Shown: piece by piece, positions 34,225 through 43,375 of the stretch
How the letters are laid out: each line of letters starts with the position of its first letter
Numbering within the stretch: the first letter of the stretch is position 1
From: Kribbella sp. CA-293567
Lineage (GTDB): Bacteria; Actinomycetota; Actinomycetes; Propionibacteriales; Kribbellaceae
Assembly (NCBI RefSeq): GCF_027627575.1
Contig: NZ_CP114065.1
Coordinates: forward strand, 5,084,001-5,148,000
Direction: 5' to 3'
DNA length: 64,000 bases
Position numbers and translations under genes: made by a program
The notes under the pieces: generated by a model
What the model was told of the DNA's origin: nothing
The model's database searches: none
The model's input: only the letters and a program-made list of their open reading frames with translations

Positions 34225-37112
34225 CCGACGTGTTCCTTTTTGCCTGAGCCGTTGGTTCTGGGGGCGTTGGGGGCGTCGGCCGGGTACATGGCTTCGTTGT
34301 AGTCGGCTTCTTGGTCGTAGACCTCGTTGGGGCCGATGGGTTCTTCGTAGCGGGGTGGGTGGTGGTGGTCCTCGGAGGAGGGTGGAAGGGCGCCGTTGGT
34401 GGGGGCCGGGGGTGGGGTGGGCACGACCGGGGCGGGGGTGGAGGCGACGGGCGCGCTGGGGATGTGGTGGGAGGAGGTTTCTACTACTGGGACCGACGGG
34501 AGGGGCTCGTTCGGGACGGGCTCCTGGGTGTGGGCTTCGGCCTGGGCTACTGCGGCGGCGGCTGGTAGCAGGGCGTTGGCGCGGTCTTCGTCGTCTTCGG
34601 CGAAGGGGTCCAGGTCCTCTTGGGGGGTGAGGATGGGTTGCGTCGGTTCCAGGTCGTGTTCGGACTCGGGGGTGGTGCGGAGCAGTTCGGCGACCCGCTG
34701 GCTGGGGATGTCGATCTGGACGGTCGCCACCTCGTCCCAGCGGTCGCGCATGATGCAGTGGCCGTGGCGGATGCTCTTGCCGTTGGCGGCGGTGTTGATG
34801 CCGCGGACGAGCGTCTGGTACGGCGCTGTCTGTGGCCGGCCGAGGAGTTCGAGCAGGGAGTCGACCTGTTCGCGGGAGCGGAGGCTGAACGCGAACAGGG
34901 TGGTGATCTGCTCGACCAGGCCGGGGAGCTTCAGGATCGACGCCGGGTCCTGGGTGTCCAGGACCAGGGAGGCGCCGAGCGCGCGGCCGACGCGGGCGAT
35001 GTAGTCGAGGAACGAGGCGCCGTCGGGGGTCTTGGTGAGCAGGTGGACCTCGGGGACGATGACGACCTTCGAGCGGCCGCGGAACTCACGGCGGCCCGTC
35101 GTACGGACCATCCAGGCGAGGCAGCCGCGGAGGCAGGCCATGCCGACCCGTTCGATCGGGGACCAGGACTCGGGCGCCGACTCCGGTGAGGGCAGGGTCA
35201 GGCCGGGCATCTGGACGACCCACAGGCCGGGGTTGGTCGTCAGTGACGACAGACCCGACGGCGGGCCGGCGACGACCGAGCCGAGACCGGTCTCGACCAG
35301 GTCGCGCAGGGCGAAGCCGACCGTGCGGGTCGTCTCCGATTCCGCCGCGCACAAGCGCTGGATGACTCCCCACGAAGACGGGTCGGGCGACTGGATCTCC
35401 GCCCGGGTCGCTGCCATCACAGGCGCTTCCGCCGCACCACGCAGGTGTGGCGGCAGCAGCAGCATCAGCTGCGACGGCGCCTGCAGCAGCGCGTCGTCCA
35501 CGGGAAGCACGCGCAGAAGGTCGGCGGCACCGGAGAACTGGGCCGTGATCTCGATGACAGCAGTCGGTACGCCGTACTCCGCGGCTACCGCCGAAACTCC
35601 CGCCGCGTCACCCTTGAGGTCGAGCAGCGGAACCCAGGCGCCGGCGAAGGCGGAGTCGAGCCCGCCGAGCATGGCGGCGGTCGTCTTGCCTCGACCCGAG
35701 CGGCCGAGGAACAGCGTCGTCGTCGCGTCGCCCAGAGCCGAACCGGCAGCGGCGTCGAAGCGCACCAGACCGGGGGTCGAACCGGTCAGGTAGCCGATGG
35801 ACGGACCGGTGGCGTCACCGATCGAGGCACCGCCCCAGAACCAGGAACCGAAGAACGCGGTCGACTCCCGGACGTGCCCCAGATCGGGCACCCGGAGCTG
35901 GTCTCCTGGCAGCGATTCCAGCCAGAGGTCGCGCTGCTCGTCGGCACCCGCGGCGACGGTGATGCCGCGGTCGGCGTAGTGCGCGATGACGGCGTCGACG
36001 TACGCGTCGAGGTCCTCGCGGGTGTCCGCGCTGACCAGCAGGCGGGGGTGGTCCTCGACCAGGGTCAGGCCGGAGCGGTTGATGTCACGCTTGACCTCGC
36101 GCATGATCCGCTCGGTCTCGACGATCTCGTCGGCGGTCTCCTCGGCGGTGCCCTTGGCGGCGGAGCGACGCTGCTCCTTGGCGCTCTTGCGGGTCTCGTC
36201 GACCAGGTGACGCGCGGTCTTCTTGGTCAGCACCCGGAACCGGACCGACGCCTCGACGGTGACGTCGATCTCGTCGCCGTCGTCGTCGATCGCCTTGATC
36301 TCCGACAGCGTTCGCAGCCACTCCCCCGCGCCCGGGGTCTCGAGCTCCTCGGGGAAGTCCGTCATCGCCAGCACACTCGTGTACGCCGCGATCTGGCCGC
36401 GGGTGTCGTAGATGCGCAGGTGATCGGTGTACGGGACGACTCGGCCGGCCGTGAGGCGGGCCAGCGAGGCGCCGGTGATCAGGCCGCGGCGGGGAGCCGC
36501 GACGGCGCCGCGGTGCATCTCGCGGCTGATCAGCCAGGAGATCACCTCGGCGGGCGCGGTGTGCGCGCGCCAGACGGTCGAACCCAGCTGCCGGGCGAGC
36601 TTGTGGACGCGCTCGTCCAGGTGCGCGAGCTCACGCGCGCTGACCCGCCAGGACGTCGTACCGAGAGCGTCGCTGATCGAGCCGCGGACCTGCGCGGTCG
36701 CCCGCGGGTCCCGGTCGCTGAGGTGGACGCCGAGAGCGACGTAGCGTTCCGGCATCCGCATCTCGTCGATGCGGTCGGCGCGGGTCTGTGCCCAGCCCTC
36801 GTGGTCGCCGATCCGGTAGTGACCGGCGATGCTGTCGATGTAGTCCTGACCGGTCGAGCGGCCCCAGACCACCTTCAGGTGGCTGAGCCGGTCACCGAGG
36901 ATGGTCGCGGCAGCACTGACGGCCGCGTCGAGGGCGGCGTCCTGCTCGCCCTCGGTGGCCAGGTCGGTGTTCGCGACCGAGATCAGGAACCACGCCTCGG
37001 CGCTGCGCTCGGTCACCAGCAGGCCGTCGGCGATGGCGACCAGACGGGGTGGCGGCAGGCCGCGCTCGCGGCCGACCCCGACCAGGTTCAGCAGCTTGTC
37101 GGCGATCTTCAT
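34221..37112 (-). CDS. VirB4/TcpF-like secretion ATPase
   Basis: 963 residues. Powers a type IV secretion-like machine. The N-terminal domain (about 1-440) is of the VirB4/SCO6880 type. Walker A is LFLGRSGRGKTT (Lys476). The Walker B region reads KVVIVPEVHLL, with Pro where most VirB4 proteins have the first Asp (DE), and the later motif LDTQDPASIL matches the VirB4/TraC Gln motif. The last 130 residues are a low-complexity Pro/Glu-rich tail. ATG 37112 overlaps the upstream stop by 4 bases (ATGA), which decides it against a longer frame to 37271. It is the energy source of the operon 29,075-39,355. Confidence 0.88.
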   Translation of the reverse strand: MKIADKLLNLVGVGRERGLPPPRLVAIADGLLVTERSAEAWFLISVANTDLATEGEQDAALDAAVSAAATILGDRLSHLKVVWGRSTGQDYIDSIAGHYRIGDHEGWAQTRADRIDEMRMPERYVALGVHLSDRDPRATAQVRGSISDALGTTSWRVSARELAHLDERVHKLARQLGSTVWRAHTAPAEVISWLISREMHRGAVAAPRRGLITGASLARLTAGRVVPYTDHLRIYDTRGQIAAYTSVLAMTDFPEELETPGAGEWLRTLSEIKAIDDDGDEIDVTVEASVRFRVLTKKTARHLVDETRKSAKEQRRSAAKGTAEETADEIVETERIMREVKRDINRSGLTLVEDHPRLLVSADTREDLDAYVDAVIAHYADRGITVAAGADEQRDLWLESLPGDQLRVPDLGHVRESTAFFGSWFWGGASIGDATGPSIGYLTGSTPGLVRFDAAAGSALGDATTTLFLGRSGRGKTTAAMLGGLDSAFAGAWVPLLDLKGDAAGVSAVAAEYGVPTAVIEITAQFSGAADLLRVLPVDDALLQAPSQLMLLLPPHLRGAAEAPVMAATRAEIQSPDPSSWGVIQRLCAAESETTRTVGFALRDLVETGLGSVVAGPPSGLSSLTTNPGLWVVQMPGLTLPSPESAPESWSPIERVGMACLRGCLAWMVRTTGRREFRGRSKVVIVPEVHLLTKTPDGASFLDYIARVGRALGASLVLDTQDPASILKLPGLVEQITTLFAFSLRSREQVDSLLELLGRPQTAPYQTLVRGINTAANGKSIRHGHCIMRDRWDEVATVQIDIPSQRVAELLRTTPESEHDLEPTQPILTPQEDLDPFAEDDEDRANALLPAAAAVAQAEAHTQEPVPNEPLPSVPVVETSSHHIPSAPVASTPAPVVPTPPPAPTNGALPPSSEDHHHPPRYEEPIGPNEVYDQEADYNEAMYPADAPNAPRTNGSGKKEHVG

Positions 37113-37690
37113 CCGTGCCCCTTGTTGTCCAGTCGGCTGAGTCCCGACGATGTCCTGCGGCTGACCTTCTGCACGTGGTCCGCTCCGAGGAGACGAGCCC
37201 GTTGGTTCACGGTGATGTCCGCGCCGGCGCGGACCTGCGGGTCGAGCTCGACCACGTCGTCGCGGTCCCATTCCGGGGTCACCCTGGCCTTCGCCAGGTT
37301 GGCCATCTTCTGGGTCGCGACCCGCTCACGCCAGGGCAGGTACTCCGTCTTGTCGGCGGCCCGGGCGCCGAGTCCGATGATCGGGCGATGGGCCCGCAGC
37401 GCGTAGCGGACGGCGAGCGCCCACTCGGTCACCCGGCGGCGGCGTTCGTGGTGCTTGCCCGCCCGCCAGCCGAACGCGGTGATCACGAACGGCGGAACGA
37501 TGTAGAGACTCACGGTGGCCTTCTGCGGCACCCCGATGAACGGGACCAGCAACGCGATCCACGCCAGGATGATGACCGCGCCGAAGATGATCATCCGCCG
37601 GCGGGCGCCTTCACCGAGGTCGATGCCGAGCAGGTCGTACTGCCGGGTCTCGATCTCGAAGTGGTGGGTCAGGGTACGGCCGACACGCAT
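37109..37690 (-). CDS. TcpE/PrgI-like membrane protein
   Basis: 193 residues with two close membrane helices near residues 33-70 (MIIFGAVIILAWIALLVPFIGVPQKATVSLYIVPPFVITAFGW, split here by a short turn) and a basic cytoplasmic remainder (KHHERRRRVTEWALAVRYALR). This small two-helix, VirB3-like layout directly before VirB4 is shared by PrgI- and TcpE-type conjugation proteins. The start overlaps the upstream stop by one base (TGATG) and the stop overlaps the VirB4 start by 4 bases. Assigned from layout and position. Confidence 0.72.
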   Translation of the reverse strand: MRVGRTLTHHFEIETRQYDLLGIDLGEGARRRMIIFGAVIILAWIALLVPFIGVPQKATVSLYIVPPFVITAFGWRAGKHHERRRRVTEWALAVRYALRAHRPIIGLGARAADKTEYLPWRERVATQKMANLAKARVTPEWDRDDVVELDPQVRAGADITVNQRARLLGADHVQKVSRRTSSGLSRLDNKGHG

Positions 37691-37977
37691 CAGTTACCTC
37701 CGGCCAGCAATCCCCAGAAGCCCTTGAGCACGTTGATGGTCTGGTTGTTGGCGTAGATCAGGCCACCGACCAGGACACCGGCCGCGATGTGGCCGAACAG
37801 CTCGCCCCACTCGCGCTTGAAGTAGTGCCCGATCGCGCGCAGGACCAGGATCGCGATGAAGATGTTGCCCGCGATGACCAGGACCCAGTCCTTGAAGTCC
37901 GCCCCCGTGGGGACGTTGCTGTCGGCCAGCGGCGCGGTCAGCTCCGCCATGGTCGCGACGAGTTGGTGCGTCATCAT
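37690..37977 (-). CDS. small two-helix membrane protein (VirB2/TcpD position)
   Basis: 95 residues with two hydrophobic helices (WVLVIAGNIFIAILVLRAIG and LFGHIAAGVLVGGLIYA) and a short polar loop. ATG 37977 (or the next codon, 37974) has AGGGAG 8 bases upstream. Position between the TcpC-like and TcpE-like genes and size fit the pilin-like or TcpD-like component of conjugation systems; no family motif decides between these. Confidence 0.68.
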   Translation of the reverse strand: MMTHQLVATMAELTAPLADSNVPTGADFKDWVLVIAGNIFIAILVLRAIGHYFKREWGELFGHIAAGVLVGGLIYANNQTINVLKGFWGLLAGGN

Positions 37978-38026
37978 TGCGGCATCTCCCTTGGTGCGCT
38001 GATCGTTCGACGGCAGTCTGCAGTGG

Positions 38027-39355
38027 TCATCCGACGGCCGCCACTTGCCATCGCTGTGCTCCGTCCGCGGCGACAGTACGCCGAAGAGTGAGCGAATAGG
38101 TCTGGTCGAGGGTGGTGTCCCCGGCCCCGTCCCAGGTCACCGCGGCGGTGGCCCGGCGCTCGTTGTCGTTCCCGGTGTAGACCTGCCAGGACTTCAGATC
38201 ACCGAGTTTGACCACCCCGTTGAGACTGCGGATCGCGGCTCCCGCCACGGCCACCGCCTCCACCTTGGCGTCGGACTCGGCATAGGCACTGAAGAAGGCC
38301 TCGGCGTCCTTCATGGTCACTGCGGTCAGCTCGTCGTCCGGCACGCCGGCCTCCGGCATGTTCTCCGGCAGCGCGGCCCGCTCGTCGGCGACGAAGGTGG
38401 GCGGGCCGCTGGCGACGACCCGCGACGACGTCCGCGCCACCGGTACGGCCACGCGTTGCCAGGTGTACGGACCGGGCTGGAAGCTGCGGCCCGACTTGGT
38501 GAACGACCGGATCTGGACCCGGACGTCGACGACGGCGACCACACCGCTGGGGTCGACCTTGACCTCACCGGGATAGGCCTTGTCCGCGGTCTGCTTGCCG
38601 CGTCCGTTCCAGCCGACCCGGGCGTCCAGGCCATCGGCCAGGTCGAGGCCGATCTGGGCCGGGCGCGCGTCGGGCTTGCTCTCGTCCCAGTTCAGGTAGG
38701 ACACCGCGTACCGCGTGGCGACCGCGCGGGCCTCGTCCGACGGGAAGCTGGTCTGGGTGACGCCACCCGAGGTGGTGGGAGACGTGTTCGGCCGGATCCA
38801 GGACCGTACGCCGCTGATCGCGGCGAGCAGCAGGACGGCGACCGCGAGGCCGCGCAGGAACCGCTTGCCCCAGATCGAGAAGGAGGTCTCGGGCTCGGTC
38901 GACCAAGGCGTCTGGGTGGGCTGGAGGATCGGCTCGCGCACCGGACCGGGCGCCGCGTGAGCGCCGTGCGGAGAACGCTGCCGGAGTCGCTCCGGCGACC
39001 GCATCCCGGCCGGCGGCTGACCCGGCGGGCCGGCTGCCGGAGGTTGACCGGGCGGCATCTGGCCGGGAGGTCCCTGCGCCGGGGGCGGCTGGGCCCCAGG
39101 CTGCTGCGGGCGTCGCGGAGGTGCCATCACGCCGCCGGTGTTCGGCGGCTGGGGCTGGCTGTACTGCGCTGCCACGCCCTGCGCCTGACGAGGCGTGGGC
39201 GACACCGGCCCATCCGGGTGGGACCACCACTCCGGCGCGTTGTTGCTCTGCGGGCGTTCTTTGCCCGACTTCCTACGGCTCTGCTTCGTGCGCCGCTGGT
39301 CCGCCCAGTGCTCACCTTTTGGCGGCAGATTCAGCAACGTTCGCCACCAACTCAT
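38027..39355 (-). CDS. TcpC/VirB8-like bitopic membrane protein
   Basis: 442 residues: a Pro/Gln-rich cytoplasmic domain (about 1-155), one membrane helix (LRGLAVAVLLLAAISGVRSW, about 163-182), then an extracytoplasmic part with two NTF2-like halves. The first has ARAVATRYAVSYLNWDESKPD and VVAVVDVRVQIRSF. The second has MKDAEAFFSAYAESDAKVEAVA, KLGDLKSWQVYTGNDNERRA and a final WQVAAV. This two-domain layout is that of TcpC of clostridial plasmid pCW3 and related ICE proteins. It is the first gene of the eight-gene leftward operon, so its promoter must lie in 39,356-39,759. Confidence 0.82.
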   Translation of the reverse strand: MSWWRTLLNLPPKGEHWADQRRTKQSRRKSGKERPQSNNAPEWWSHPDGPVSPTPRQAQGVAAQYSQPQPPNTGGVMAPPRRPQQPGAQPPPAQGPPGQMPPGQPPAAGPPGQPPAGMRSPERLRQRSPHGAHAAPGPVREPILQPTQTPWSTEPETSFSIWGKRFLRGLAVAVLLLAAISGVRSWIRPNTSPTTSGGVTQTSFPSDEARAVATRYAVSYLNWDESKPDARPAQIGLDLADGLDARVGWNGRGKQTADKAYPGEVKVDPSGVVAVVDVRVQIRSFTKSGRSFQPGPYTWQRVAVPVARTSSRVVASGPPTFVADERAALPENMPEAGVPDDELTAVTMKDAEAFFSAYAESDAKVEAVAVAGAAIRSLNGVVKLGDLKSWQVYTGNDNERRATAAVTWDGAGDTTLDQTYSLTLRRTVAADGAQRWQVAAVG

Positions 39356-39759
39356 CGCTACCCGCCCCTCAGACAGCAGTTACGCGGACAGTAGCCGGGA
39401 GAATACGGCAAGCAACTGTCCACCGGGAGACCTCGGACATCGGTCCCGAGATTCCATCGCTCCCCGCAGCCATACTGTTACCCGCTTCCGCGCCCGCTGC
39501 ACCTCGACACGTGCAGCGTGACAGCATCGGTACCCTCGCCATGACTCCTCTCCCATGCCCGACCCCATCGATCAGGCAGCGCACACCCTGCCACATGGAA
39601 CCGACGTTCGAATATCCGTCCGGTGAACATGGTAGGCAGAACGGTTCAACTGATCACAGATAGTAACCGATCGGCCGGGACGGCCTGTGGAAAACCTTGC
39701 CGTGGCGCGGGGTCAAAGTACTAGGCTTCCCGGTACCTGCGGAGTTTGAGAGGACAAGC
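39356..39759. other. 404-base divergent intergenic region
   Basis: No gene is supported here. It should contain the promoters of the leftward secretion-like operon and of the rightward aldo/keto reductase gene. One clear element is an 8-bp hairpin CGCTGCAC / GTGCAGCG at 39495-39518. The stretch is visibly richer in A/T than its surroundings (for example ACTGATCACAGATAGTAACCG). No tRNA, direct-repeat attachment site or integrase fragment was recognised. Confidence 0.55.
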
Positions 39760-40635
39760 ATGGAGACTCGTCGGCTCGGGCGGCTCGAGCACCACAGTTC
39801 GGTACTGATCTACGGCGCGGCAGCTCTCGGAGGTGTCGACCAGGACCGGGCCGACGCCTCGATCCAGGAGGCCTTGGACGCCGGTGTCAACCACTTCGAC
39901 GTGGCGGCCGACTACGGCGACGCCGAGCTGCGGCTCGGGCCGCGGATGCCGGAGATCCGGGACCGGATCTTCCTGGCCACCAAGACCGGACGGCGCACGT
40001 ACGACGAAGCGTGGGCGGAGATCAACCGCTCGCTGGAGCGGCTGCGGACCGATCACCTCGACCTGATCCAGATGCATGCCGTCTGCGATCTGGAGAACCT
40101 CGACCTGGTCACCGGCAAGGGCGGCTCACTCGAAGCCGCGATCCGGGCCAAGGAGGAGGGGATGGTGTCGGCGATCGGCATCACCGGGCACACCGCCGAG
40201 GCACCGTCGGTGCATCGAGAGGGGCTGCGCCGGTTCGATTTCGACAGCGTGCTGACGCCGCTCAACTACAAACTCTCCACCGATCCGCGGTACGCCGACG
40301 ACTACGCTGCGCTGGTGGAGGCCGTGCAGGCCTCCGACGCGGCGCTGATGACGATCAAGATGATCTCGCGGCGGAACTGGCAGGACGGCGAGGAGAAGAC
40401 CTACGACACGTGGTACCGGCCGTTCGACGAGCAACGGTATGTGACGGCCGCCACAGCCTGGCTGCTGAACGGGCACCCGGAGATCACCGGACTGGCGACC
40501 GCGGGCGAGACGCGGCTGCTCCGGCAGATGGTTCAGGCCGAGAAGGACCGGGCCGGTCTCAGCCCGGAGGACGCGGCTGCGATCCTGGACGAGGTGCGGG
40601 ACTACCAGTCGCCGTTCGTCGACATCCCGATCTGA
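39760..40635 (+). CDS. aldo/keto reductase
   Basis: 291 residues with the aldo/keto reductase tetrad: Asp and Tyr in HFDVAADYGDAELRLG, Lys in FLATKTGR, His in LDLIQMHAV. The C-terminal part is longer and less conserved (MTIKMISRRNWQDGEEKTYD), typical of the uncharacterised AKR branch of actinobacteria. ATG 39760 is chosen because GAGAGGAC precedes it; the frame to 39697 lacks a ribosome site. It lies 89 bases before thioredoxin, and the two could be cotranscribed. Substrate unknown. Confidence 0.88.
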   Translation: METRRLGRLEHHSSVLIYGAAALGGVDQDRADASIQEALDAGVNHFDVAADYGDAELRLGPRMPEIRDRIFLATKTGRRTYDEAWAEINRSLERLRTDHLDLIQMHAVCDLENLDLVTGKGGSLEAAIRAKEEGMVSAIGITGHTAEAPSVHREGLRRFDFDSVLTPLNYKLSTDPRYADDYAALVEAVQASDAALMTIKMISRRNWQDGEEKTYDTWYRPFDEQRYVTAATAWLLNGHPEITGLATAGETRLLRQMVQAEKDRAGLSPEDAAAILDEVRDYQSPFVDIPI

Positions 40636-40724
40636 ACCGCCGCGATTGCGGATCCGGGGACCGGGAACACTGATGGCTCCCGCGCTGTTGTACCGGACGT
40701 ATTCGTCTATCTTCGGAGGTCGTA

Positions 40725-41114
40725 GTGGCAACGGTCGAGCTGTCCCAGGAGAACTTCGACAAGGTCGTCGGTTCCGACGGACTCGTCCTGGTGGACTTCT
40801 GGGCGGAGTGGTGTGGTCCGTGCAAGATGTTCGGGCCGGTGTTCGAGAAGTCCTCCGAGGCGCATGAGGACATCACCTTCGGCAAGGTCGACACGGAGGC
40901 GCAGGTCGAGCTGGCCCAGGCGTTCCAGATCAGCTCGATCCCGACGCTGATGGCCGTGCGGGACGGCGTCGTGCTGTACTCGCAGCCGGGCGCGCTGCCG
41001 GCCAACGCGCTGGAGGACCTGATCAAGCAGCTCCGCGCGGTCGACATGGAAGAGGTTCGGGCCCAGATCGCCGCCCACGAGGCCGAGCACGGCACCGAGC
41101 CGCACACGCACTGA
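40725..41114 (+). CDS. trxA: thioredoxin
   Basis: 129 residues. Reduces protein disulfides in the cytoplasm. The active site WCGPC (Cys30, Cys33) lies in VDFWAEWCGPCKMFGPVF and the cis-proline is in SSIPTLM. A C-terminal acidic extension (EEVRAQIAAHEAEHGTEPHTH) makes it about 20 residues longer than E. coli TrxA. Start is GTG 40725 with GGAGG at 40714-40718. Confidence 0.94.
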   Translation: MATVELSQENFDKVVGSDGLVLVDFWAEWCGPCKMFGPVFEKSSEAHEDITFGKVDTEAQVELAQAFQISSIPTLMAVRDGVVLYSQPGALPANALEDLIKQLRAVDMEEVRAQIAAHEAEHGTEPHTH

Positions 41115-41126
41115 TCCGATCACCGA

Positions 41127-41165
41127 GAAGCGGTCCAGACCCGAAGCCGGGGTCCGGGCCGCTTC
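41127..41165 (+). terminator. thioredoxin terminator
   Basis: GAAGCGGTCCAGACCC and GGGTCCGGGCCGCTTC pair over 16 positions, allowing two G-U pairs, with a short loop and TTC following. It begins 12 bases after the trxA stop. Confidence 0.8.
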
Positions 41166-41323
41166 TTCATGCGCCCTGAGCCGACCGGCGACGCTCGCGA
41201 AGATCAAAAAACAGTATTGGAACAGCAGGTGTCCGGGAGGTGTTGGCGAAGCTATCCCCCGGTGATCCCCGCTCCATAGCCTCCAAGCCTGGCATGACCC
41301 GCCCCGTCAGAGGAGAACCAGGC

Positions 41324-43276
41324 ATGAGGAACAGAACAGCGCGTGCGTTGACCGCCGCGGCCGTCGCGATCGGTCTCGTCACCGTGGCAGCGCCCGCCGC
41401 GCAGGCCGCCGAGGGAGTCGTCCGCAACGCGGGCACCCCGACCGCGGTGTCGGGCAAGTACATCGTCGCCTTGAAGGACGCCCCCGCCGGCAAGGTGCGC
41501 GCCGCGGCCCTCCGGACCCGCGCGGACGGTCTGGCCGGCAAGTTCGGCGGCTCGGTCGGCTACGTCTACGACCAGGTGCTCGGCGGCTACTCCGCCCGGA
41601 TGACCGACTCCCAGGCGCGCCGGCTGGCGGCGGACCCGTCCGTCGCGTACGTCGAGCAGGTCCAGACCATGACGGTCGTCGACACCCAGAACAACCCGCC
41701 GAACTGGGGCAACGACCGGATCGACCAGCGCGACCTGCCGCTGAGCAAGTCGTTCACGTACCCGGCCAACCCCGGGCAGGGCGTCACGGTCTACGTCCTG
41801 GACAGCGGCCTCAACCCGAACCACCAGGAGTTCACCGGCCGGGTGAAGCAGGGCATCGACTACATCGACAACGACAGCAACCCGGCCGACTGTCACGGCC
41901 ACGGCACGCACGTCGCCGGAACCGCCGTGGGCACCACCTACGGTGTCGCGAAGAAGGCCAACGTCGCGGCCGTCCGCATCCTGAACTGTCAGGGCTCGGG
42001 CCAGAACGACCAGATCCTGGCCGGCATGAACTGGATCAAGTCCAACGCGGTGAAGCCGGCCGTGGTCAACTACAGCGTCGGCTGCGGCTCCCGGTGCAGC
42101 AGCGACGCGCTGGACAACGCGGTCAAGGGGATCATCGCCTCGGGCGTTCAGTTCGTGCAGGCCGCGGGCAACAACAACGACGACTCGTGCTTCTTCAGCC
42201 CGCAGAAGGTGGCGGCTGCCATCACGGTCGGCAACAGCACGATCTCGGATGCCCGCTACACCGGTACCGGCCCGTCCAACTACGGCTCGTGCCTGGACAT
42301 CTGGGCTCCCGGGACCAACATCATCTCGGCCTCCTACAGCAGCAACACGGGCACGGCGACGATGACCGGTACTTCGATGGCGTCGCCGCACACCGCCGGC
42401 GCGGCGGCCCTCTACCTGGGCGCCAACCCGAACGCCACGCCGCAGCAGGTCCGGGACGCGCTCGTCAACAACGGCACCACGGGCAAGCTGACCGGGATCA
42501 ACTCCGGTTCGCCGAACGTGCTGCTCTACACCGGCTTCATCGGCGGCGGTACTCCGGCCGGCCCGTCGGTGACCAGCCCGGGCAACCAGTCCACCGCCGT
42601 CGGCGGCACGGCGAACCTCCAGTTGCAGGCGTCCGGCGGCACCACGCCGTACACCTGGAGCGCCTCGGGTCTGCCGGCTGGGCTGTCCATCGGTTCGGGC
42701 ACGGGCAAGATCACGGGCTCGCCGACCACGCAGGGCACGTCCAACGTGACGGTGACCGTTACCGACTCAGCCAACAAGACCGGCCAGACGACCTTCACCT
42801 GGACCGTCGGCGGTTCCGGCGGCTGCACCGCGGCGCAGGTCGTCAGCAACCCCGGCTTCGAGAGCGGCAGCACGCCGTGGACCGCCAACGCCAACGTCAT
42901 CGGCAGCTGGTCGCAGCAGGCCGCTCACGGCGGCACCCGGTACGCGTGGCTCGGCGGTCAGGGCGTCAGCCACACCGACTACGCGTCCCAGTCGGTGACC
43001 ATCCCCTCCGGCTGTGCGACGGTGACGCTGCGGTTCTGGCTGCACATCGACACGGCCGAGACCGAGAACGTCGTGTACGACAAGCTGACCGTCTCGCTCG
43101 GCAGCACCGCGGTCGCGACGTACTCGAACCTGAACAAGGCCGCCGGCTACGTCGAGAAGGTTCTGGACGTGAAGCAGTTCGCCGGCCAGACGGTGACGCT
43201 GAAGTTCAACGGCGTCGAGGACCAGTCGCTGCAGACCAGCTTCGTCGTCGACGACGTGGCCCTGTCCGCTTCCTGA
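41324..43276 (+). CDS. secreted subtilisin-family (S8) serine protease
   Basis: 650 residues: signal peptide (1-29, cleavage near AAQAA), inhibitor I9 propeptide (about 45-115, GKYIVALKDAP ... VAYVEQVQ), and an S8 catalytic domain with Asp160 (VYVLDSGLN), His193 (HGHGTHVAGT), Asn283 (QAAGNNN) and Ser351 (TGTSMASPH). It is of the aqualysin/proteinase K group. After it come an Ig-like putative-Ig (He_PIG) domain (about 420-505, GLPAGLSIGSGTGKITGSPT) and a C-terminal jelly-roll-like domain (about 510-650). ATG 41324 is chosen for AGGAG 9 bases upstream and the signal peptide. Extracellular protein degradation. Confidence 0.94.
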   Translation: MRNRTARALTAAAVAIGLVTVAAPAAQAAEGVVRNAGTPTAVSGKYIVALKDAPAGKVRAAALRTRADGLAGKFGGSVGYVYDQVLGGYSARMTDSQARRLAADPSVAYVEQVQTMTVVDTQNNPPNWGNDRIDQRDLPLSKSFTYPANPGQGVTVYVLDSGLNPNHQEFTGRVKQGIDYIDNDSNPADCHGHGTHVAGTAVGTTYGVAKKANVAAVRILNCQGSGQNDQILAGMNWIKSNAVKPAVVNYSVGCGSRCSSDALDNAVKGIIASGVQFVQAAGNNNDDSCFFSPQKVAAAITVGNSTISDARYTGTGPSNYGSCLDIWAPGTNIISASYSSNTGTATMTGTSMASPHTAGAAALYLGANPNATPQQVRDALVNNGTTGKLTGINSGSPNVLLYTGFIGGGTPAGPSVTSPGNQSTAVGGTANLQLQASGGTTPYTWSASGLPAGLSIGSGTGKITGSPTTQGTSNVTVTVTDSANKTGQTTFTWTVGGSGGCTAAQVVSNPGFESGSTPWTANANVIGSWSQQAAHGGTRYAWLGGQGVSHTDYASQSVTIPSGCATVTLRFWLHIDTAETENVVYDKLTVSLGSTAVATYSNLNKAAGYVEKVLDVKQFAGQTVTLKFNGVEDQSLQTSFVVDDVALSAS

Positions 43277-43286
43277 TCCGTTCGGT

Positions 43287-43319
43287 CCGGCCGGGGCGCG
43301 CAGTCAGCGCCCCGGCCGG
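43287..43319 (+). terminator. subtilase terminator
   Basis: Perfect 13-bp inverted repeat CCGGCCGGGGCGC / GCGCCCCGGCCGG with a 7-base loop, starting 10 bases after the stop. Confidence 0.85.
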
Positions 43320-43375
43320 GCCGTCCCGGCGCGTCAGGGCTCGGCAACCGGCGATCGGAGGCGGATACTCTGCGC

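Noticed and set aside
29075..39355. Prophage or complete integrative conjugative element
   Set aside because: No integrase, relaxase, replication, capsid or tail genes and no flanking tRNA or direct repeats were found; only the secretion-like part is supported.
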